Of a DNA stretch of 64,000 nt, positions 63,956-64,000 are shown one piece after another. The translations under genes and the position numbers were made by a program. Each line of letters opens with the position of its first letter. The stretch's first letter is position 1. Source of the DNA: Saccharicrinis sp963666825 (GTDB lineage Bacteria; Bacteroidota; Bacteroidia; Bacteroidales; Marinilabiliaceae); contig OY763044.2 in NCBI GenBank assembly GCA_963666825.2, positions 5,518,001 to 5,582,000 on the forward strand, read 5' to 3'. The notes under the pieces were generated by a model. That model was not told the DNA's origin. It did no database searches and saw only the letters and a list, made by a program, of their open reading frames with translations.

Positions 63956-64000
63956 TTATTTTACTTTCATATGTTGCTATACTTCATTCTTTATTATTTC

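Overview
The window comes from an AT-rich member of the Bacteroidota. Visible markers are a SusC/SusD pair, a hybrid two-component system (HTCS), a type IX secretion sorting domain, many short-signal lipoproteins, and several promoters with the TAnnTTTG -7 element typical of this phylum. A methyl-accepting chemotaxis protein plus T9SS suggests an environmental lineage (Marinilabiliales-like) rather than a gut Bacteroides; that placement is inference.

Layout. (1) 0-3.5 kb: a three-gene operon for the pectin backbone (pectin methylesterase, GH28 polygalacturonase, CE12 acetylesterase). (2) 4.1-15.9 kb: the L-arabinose regulon: a Nudix-derived AraR regulator with two matching palindromic operators, araA, a sodium/sugar symporter, araD, araB, rpiB, transketolase and a DUF1680 beta-L-arabinofuranosidase. 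Gene boundaries here carry intercistronic hairpins. (3) 16.3-18.2 kb: a chemoreceptor inside the sugar locus. (4) 18.3-37.9 kb: the arabinan utilisation locus: aldose 1-epimerase, two minus-strand GH43 genes, susD, susC and a modular surface glycan-binding protein, then the divergent HTCS and two more GH43 genes. (5) 38-54.9 kb: mostly housekeeping: a rubredoxin/glutamate-synthase-like protein, tRNA-Gln, a DUF2723-deacetylase-purD-DUF6427-carbamoyltransferase cluster, tyrS, cvpA, a GH3-type adenylating enzyme, a deoxynucleoside kinase and three small envelope proteins. (6) 55.0-64.0 kb: tRNA-Leu followed by a sparse accessory region with long repeat-rich spacers, a toxin-antitoxin pair, a VCBS protein, lipoproteins and a large T9SS cargo protein. 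The 3' end of tRNA-Leu plus its terminator recurs at 63.9 kb, which marks 55.07-63.91 kb as a probable tRNA-targeted island or its remnant.

How it works together. Pectin side chains would be cut at the surface by lipoprotein GH43 arabinanases, bound by the surface protein and SusD, and imported through SusC. They would then be trimmed in the periplasm by exo-GH43 and DUF1680 enzymes. Mutarotated L-arabinose enters through the symporter, and AraA/AraB/AraD with RpiB and transketolase send it into the pentose phosphate pathway. HTCS senses oligosaccharide and AraR senses arabinose. Several findings (21-bp phased repeats before the HTCS/Sus pair, the structured repeat block at 59.8-59.95 kb, the tRNA-Leu duplication) are direct sequence observations; their functions are inferred.
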